Source: Moringa oleifera
Lineage: Eukaryota > Streptophyta > Magnoliopsida > Brassicales > Moringaceae
Assembly (NCBI GenBank): GCA_021397835.1
Contig: JAJFZO010000049.1
Span: 6,453,001 to 6,517,000 of the forward strand
DNA: 64,000 nucleotides
Reading direction: 5' to 3'
The notes beneath the pieces were generated by a model. The model was not told the DNA's origin. It searched no databases and saw only the letters and a list, made by a program, of their open reading frames with translations. The position numbers and the translations under genes were made by a program. How positions within the stretch are numbered: position 1 is the stretch's first letter; each line of letters begins with the position of its first letter. Of the stretch, positions 60,411 to 64,000 are shown piece by piece.

Positions 60411-60645
60411 ACTTGTTTAATAAACTTCTTGATACAAGATTTTTCCTAAGTTCGGGAGTATGGTGCAAATCAGTGAAGATAAGGATTTTTTTAGAAGTAA
60501 ACTCTAACCATACAGTGCCTTATCTTTTAACAATTGTAGTGGATGCATTGCCCATATATAGTATTATACCATCATCAACTGGTTCATGAGAGATAAATAA
60601 GCTTTTATCCTTGCACGCATATTTTGTTGCATCGAAATCAATCCT

Positions 60646-61470
60646 TCATTCATTATTATCTTTGAGAGCATAAATTTTAAATATGATGACCATAAACTCA
60701 AGAGAAGAATTTGTTTTTCGTTTATTCAAAAGATGGCATTCTGTTATGTAGTGGTCATGTTTGCCACAATGAGAGCAAAAACCTTTCTTCTTCTTGTAGG
60801 ATTGATTATTTATCGTATCAATTTTTTTTATGGTTTTAATGATGATGATACTTTCGAGGACTTTTTTTTTCTCTATTAATGTGTACCTCAAAAGATTCAC
60901 TAGTTTGTTCCTCAATATTATTGATTCTAAATTCTTCCTTGATATAAAGGTATTAAGCCATCTCTTCAAAAATAACTTCCTTTTTCTTATGTCTAAGACT
61001 CTTCTTATAGTCTTTTCAAGAGGAAGGAGTTTATCAACAATAGAAGAAACAAATATACACTTATCCATATGCATGTCATGTTGACTGAATTGATTATAGA
61101 TATGCACGAGCTCATGATACTACTTCATTATTATTTTTCTAGTGTCAATTATTTTATAATTATTAAATTTAAAGGTTACAAATTTCTTGCTTTTAGCATC
61201 CTTCGATATGTATTTAGCTTTTAAGGCATCCCATATCATTTTGGTAGTTACCTTTCTAAGGTATCGATCAAAGAGTGAATCAGACATTACATTGCAAATA
61301 TGACCTTCTTAGACATAGTCATGTTACTCTTATTGTTTTCGTGCAAGTGTTTCAGCCAAAAGTTCCTCCTCACTTTGAGGTGGTTTCAATGTGGAAAGAA
61401 TATATACAACATTAAGACTTCTTAAAAGAAAGTGTAGCTTCTTTTGCGAAAGCCTAAAGTTTCCACCATC
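60646..61470 (-). pseudogene. Copia gag with CCHC zinc knuckle
   Basis: The upstream broken part reads VKLEQFDGGNFRL, then LFDRYLRKVTTKMIWDALKA and KYISKDAKSKKFVTFKFNNY (gag UBN2-type domain). The intact C-terminal piece (61107-60646) has the zinc knuckle CSHCGKHDHYITEC, fitting CX2CX4HX4C. A frameshift and stops separate them. Confidence 0.8.
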
Positions 61471-61557
61471 AAATTGCTCCAACTTGACAAAGTCAATAGG
61501 AAAGTCTCAAACAGATGATAACGATGCTATAATAATAGAATAATGTCTTAAGATTAT

Positions 61558-62309
61558 TGAAAAAAATAGGCTACAAAAGTTGCTGCAAAAGGTAGAGAAA
61601 ATGATCTAAAAATTGATATTTAAAGTTTCAAGGCCATTACAATGTTGCTTTTCTTAAGATGTTATTTACTCCTAACAATTATGATGCACAAGGATAAGCA
61701 AATACACCTCCAAGATTCAATGAAGCTTCAGTTTGTTTCTTTGCATTGTGCACTTAAGAAAACAAACCTAGAATACCTTTAAAAGATAGCAAGTCTCCTA
61801 AGTATTAATATTCTACTTTATAGAATAATAGAATATTGATTTTGATTTTTAAAACCTATGCAAGCAGTAAAAAAATTTTGTATACAAGAGAATGGTGAAA
61901 AGTAAGAGATTTCTTACTTAAAGAATAAATCAAATGGTCATGATGAAACTTTTTTATAGCATTCTTGATACATTTTCAATAGGATTACATCTTCTGAGGT
62001 CGGTTCATACCTTTTCATTTCTAATGATTGGATCAATCCTAAAACCTTATCAATGGTTCATATTTGACTAGTATATCATTTTTCAACTAATACAATAATA
62101 CACATCAACTTATAATATATATTCAATACATATTTATTATCCGTATTCAACACATTTTTTACACGTTTTTAACATGTCCATCTTTTACACGTTTTCAACA
62201 TGTACACGTCTTTTACATATTTTCAACATGTCTTTGACATGGACTTTTGCATCATTATCTATCAAGTATATCTGCTCCTCGTTGCTATTCTTTTAAAAAT
62301 TCTTTAACA
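61558..62309 (-). repeat. Copia 5' LTR (right)
   Basis: Matches 56346-57081 along its length and, in reverse orientation, the orphan LTR at 36294-36948. It begins TGAAAAAAATAGGCTAC and ends CTTTAACA on the plus strand. It contains several tandem TTTTACACGTTTTCAACATG-type repeats near 62150-62230. Confidence 0.85.
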
Positions 62310-62549
62310 AATTCTTGGTGAGATAAACCATTACCTTAAAATTTTTAATTCTTCTATTTTTTTTAGTTCTTTTATAAAAAAAATTTCAAAAAAGTTGAAA
62401 TAATTAGTGGTCAATTCTATCATAAAATAATTGGTGAGGACTCTTTTTTTTTTTAAAATAAAAAAGCCAATGAAATGAAATTCAAATTTATACATTTAAA
62501 CCAAAAAGAACTCTCATTTTGAAGTCGGTCTTAAGCCTCATCGTGATAC
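62310..62549 (+). repeat. Tat gypsy LTR B, right part
   Basis: Continues the alignment to LTR A from about 48318 (ACCATTACCTTAAAATTTTT block) to its end near the TTAAGCCT block. This proves that the copia element sits inside the LTR. Confidence 0.8.
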
Positions 62550-63138
62550 TAAGGTCAAGTCAAAATTGAGTTTTGTGGGAATTGACCAATTTTCTCAATA
62601 TTCTCAAACCGTCCCTTTCTCAGACTACCAAGGATACTTCTGATATCATAGTCATCATTGTGGATGTGTAATAACAAAAATATCATCTGACCATAGAACA
62701 AATGATAGAGTATTCGAGATTCGATTTGAATGAGATGATAGTTTTATAGATACGGAGGCTAAGTGACTCTTGAAAATTCACATCTTAATTTTTTAATAAA
62801 ATATTGACTATATAAAACTTAACTCGAATGTAGAGCTTATGCAATTGACTAGCAGCTTCATCTTCACCTTGTTGATTGGCGACTATTCATTTTGGCTAAT
62901 CGCATATTCATTTTGGTTAATCATAGTACCGTGGTTAGTTTTACAAGTAATATTTGTTTATGTTATCAACATCTTTATGATGGATTCCTTTGTTTTGGAT
63001 TTTCCAAGTTATTATTACCCCTTTAATCAGATATTAACAAGTCTTATCCCCCCACATGCTCTAAAGGGTACCCAGCGTCCATGAACACAAGGATGCACTC
63101 ATGTAATGTACAAAAGAAAAAAAAAAAAACTAATCTAG
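62550..63138. other. Flank of the transposon nest, no gene recognised
   Basis: An 81-codon frame at 62839-63084 is hydrophobic but has no family features. Within it, a CATTTTGG(C/T)TAATC segment is repeated in short order. Confidence 0.4.
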
Positions 63139-63822
63139 TAATATCCATCTCAGCTTGTTAAACCAAAATTTTTGGAAGGTGAGATGTGAAGGGGATAGAA
63201 ATCAATTTTAAAACAGAAAGAATGGACGTCAATCCCCGGCATCACCACTAAACGTTCGGTAGCCTTTGGAGTAAAAAGACAAGAAAAAAGAATTAAAAAA
63301 GATCAGAAAGACTCTTCTTTTAGTGGTTAATATAAAAATTATGAGGTGGATATGCTTTGAGTACGCTGGAGGGTGAGCTTATATAAAACTTCATAATTCA
63401 TCGGCGAAACGTGTTTAAGCTTAGTTGCACGAACTTGGTCTTACACCCGTGGAAGGTTCATGAGCTTTTGAGATGACACTAATAATATCCATCTCAGCCT
63501 GTTAAACCAAAATTTTGGAAGGTGAGATGTGAAGGTAATAGAAATCAACTTTAAAATGGAAAGAATGGACGACAATCCCGCGGCATAGCCGCTGAACTGT
63601 AGCTTTTGGAGTAAAAGGACAAGAAAAAAGAATAAAAAATGACCGGAAAGAATCTTCTTTTAGTGGCTAGTATAAACATTAAGAGGTGGATATGCTTTTA
63701 ATATGCTGAAGTGTGAGCTTATGTCACTTCATAATTCATCAACGAAACGTGTTAAGTTTAGTTGCACGAACTCTGTCTCATACCCATGGAAGGTTCATGA
63801 GCTTTTGAGATATCACTAATTA
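63139..63822. repeat. Two adjacent direct copies of a 343-bp unit
   Basis: Copy 1 is 63139-63481 and copy 2 is 63482 to about 63822. Shared blocks occur in the same order throughout: ATATCCATCTCAGC, GAAGGTGAGATGTGAAGG, TCTTCTTTTAGTGG, GAGGTGGATATGCTTT, TTAGTTGCACGAACT and TGGAAGGTTCATGAGCTTTT. The copies differ by many small changes. No open frame of note; origin unknown. Confidence 0.85.
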
Positions 63823-64000
63823 ATATGCATGCATATAGCTGTACACAAGTTCATGCACAGTTGATGAGGATGAGCCATTGGTAATAAATACAACATTCTA
63901 CCCTTTAAAAACAGTAATTATCAGATAATTAAACACTCATTTACATGAATCACTTATTCATGCTTGAGCTATGTATAAGAATATGACCTATTCTATCCGT
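63823..64000. other. Window end, nothing recognised
   Basis: AT-rich DNA without a recognisable feature. Confidence 0.5.

Larger units (their letters stand above)
56346..62309 (-). mobile_element. Nested Ty1/copia retrotransposon, both LTRs present, minus strand
   Basis: Inserted into LTR B of the Tat element. Minus-strand order is 5' LTR (62309-61558), gag (61470-60646), integrase (60410-59631), reverse transcriptase (58991-58407), RNase H (57932-57645) and 3' LTR (57081-56346). Integrase before RT is diagnostic of Ty1/copia. A purine-rich tract (GGTGGGGGAATTAA on the minus strand) abuts the 3' LTR. The start of the internal region (ATAATCTTAAGAC) is not the usual TGG primer-binding site. 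The LTRs differ clearly from each other and coding regions are broken, so it is an old, dead insertion. I could not see a clean 5-bp target duplication. Confidence 0.88.
46650..62549 (+). mobile_element. Tat-type gypsy retrotransposon lacking pol (element 2), carrying a nested copia element
   Basis: Bounded by LTR A and LTR B in direct orientation. Internal sequence 48574-54690 holds a PBS-like site, a coiled-coil-like upstream ORF remnant, a Tat gag and an antisense ORF remnant, but I found no protease, RT, RNase H or integrase. Such elements depend on an autonomous relative. LTR B is split by a complete Ty1/copia insertion (56346-62309). Because the middle LTR is shared with element 1, the whole is an LTR-internal-LTR-internal chain with the first LTR missing, as unequal recombination between LTRs would give. 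Confidence 0.7.

Noticed and set aside
62839..63084. 81-residue hydrophobic frame at the right flank
   Set aside because: No recognisable domain or gene context; aromatic-rich composition fits AT-rich DNA.

Overview
The window looks like nuclear DNA of a eudicot plant. It is very AT-rich, has intron-poor plant genes, a PLS-class pentatricopeptide repeat (PPR) gene, plant-type CLE signalling-peptide genes, and plant Ty3/gypsy (Tat-type), Ty1/copia and CACTA transposon remains. I cannot name the species. No tRNA, rRNA or CRISPR array was seen.

Region 1 (about 1-36.3 kb) is gene-bearing. At 5.6 kb lies a small basic protein of 104 residues with a KEN box and a destruction-box-like motif, preceded by a 30-codon upstream ORF. 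From 13.9 to 35.2 kb there are four CLE precursor genes, all on the + strand (13921, 20294, 29302 and 34914), with a single-exon 742-residue PPR gene (15348-17576) between the first and second. Each CLE gene has its own TATA box, a signal peptide and one C-terminal CLE dodecapeptide. Two carry Gly at peptide position 5 and two carry Ala. Genes 2-4 share a precursor motif of the form LLxxLGxxxSxLxxY that gene 1 lacks. The layout recalls the tandem CLE4-CLE7 cluster of Arabidopsis. A decayed Ty3/gypsy element with internal tandem repeats (7.5-11.3 kb, minus strand) lies between the KEN-box gene and the cluster. Two stretches (18.5-19.6 kb and 22.1-22.4 kb) show exon-like or gene-fragment signals that I cannot identify.

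Region 2 (36.3-62.5 kb) is a nest of broken mobile elements. A copia LTR (minus strand) is cut by the end of a CACTA transposon at 36949. The CACTA remnant is followed by a Tat-type gypsy pol (40.9-45.5 kb), an array of about 85-bp tandem repeats (46.0-46.65 kb) and an LTR (46.65-48.57 kb). That LTR is followed by a second internal region with a primer-binding-site-like sequence, a Tat gag and a decayed antisense ORF but no pol, and then a second LTR. The second LTR is split at 56345/62310 by a nested Ty1/copia element that has both LTRs and is coded on the minus strand.

Region 3 (62.55-64 kb) has no recognisable gene but holds two adjacent copies of a 343-bp unit.

Functionally, the living part is the CLE cluster: secreted 12-residue peptides probably perceived by CLV1/BAM-type receptor kinases. 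The KEN-box protein and the PPR gene (organelle RNA processing) are unrelated neighbours.
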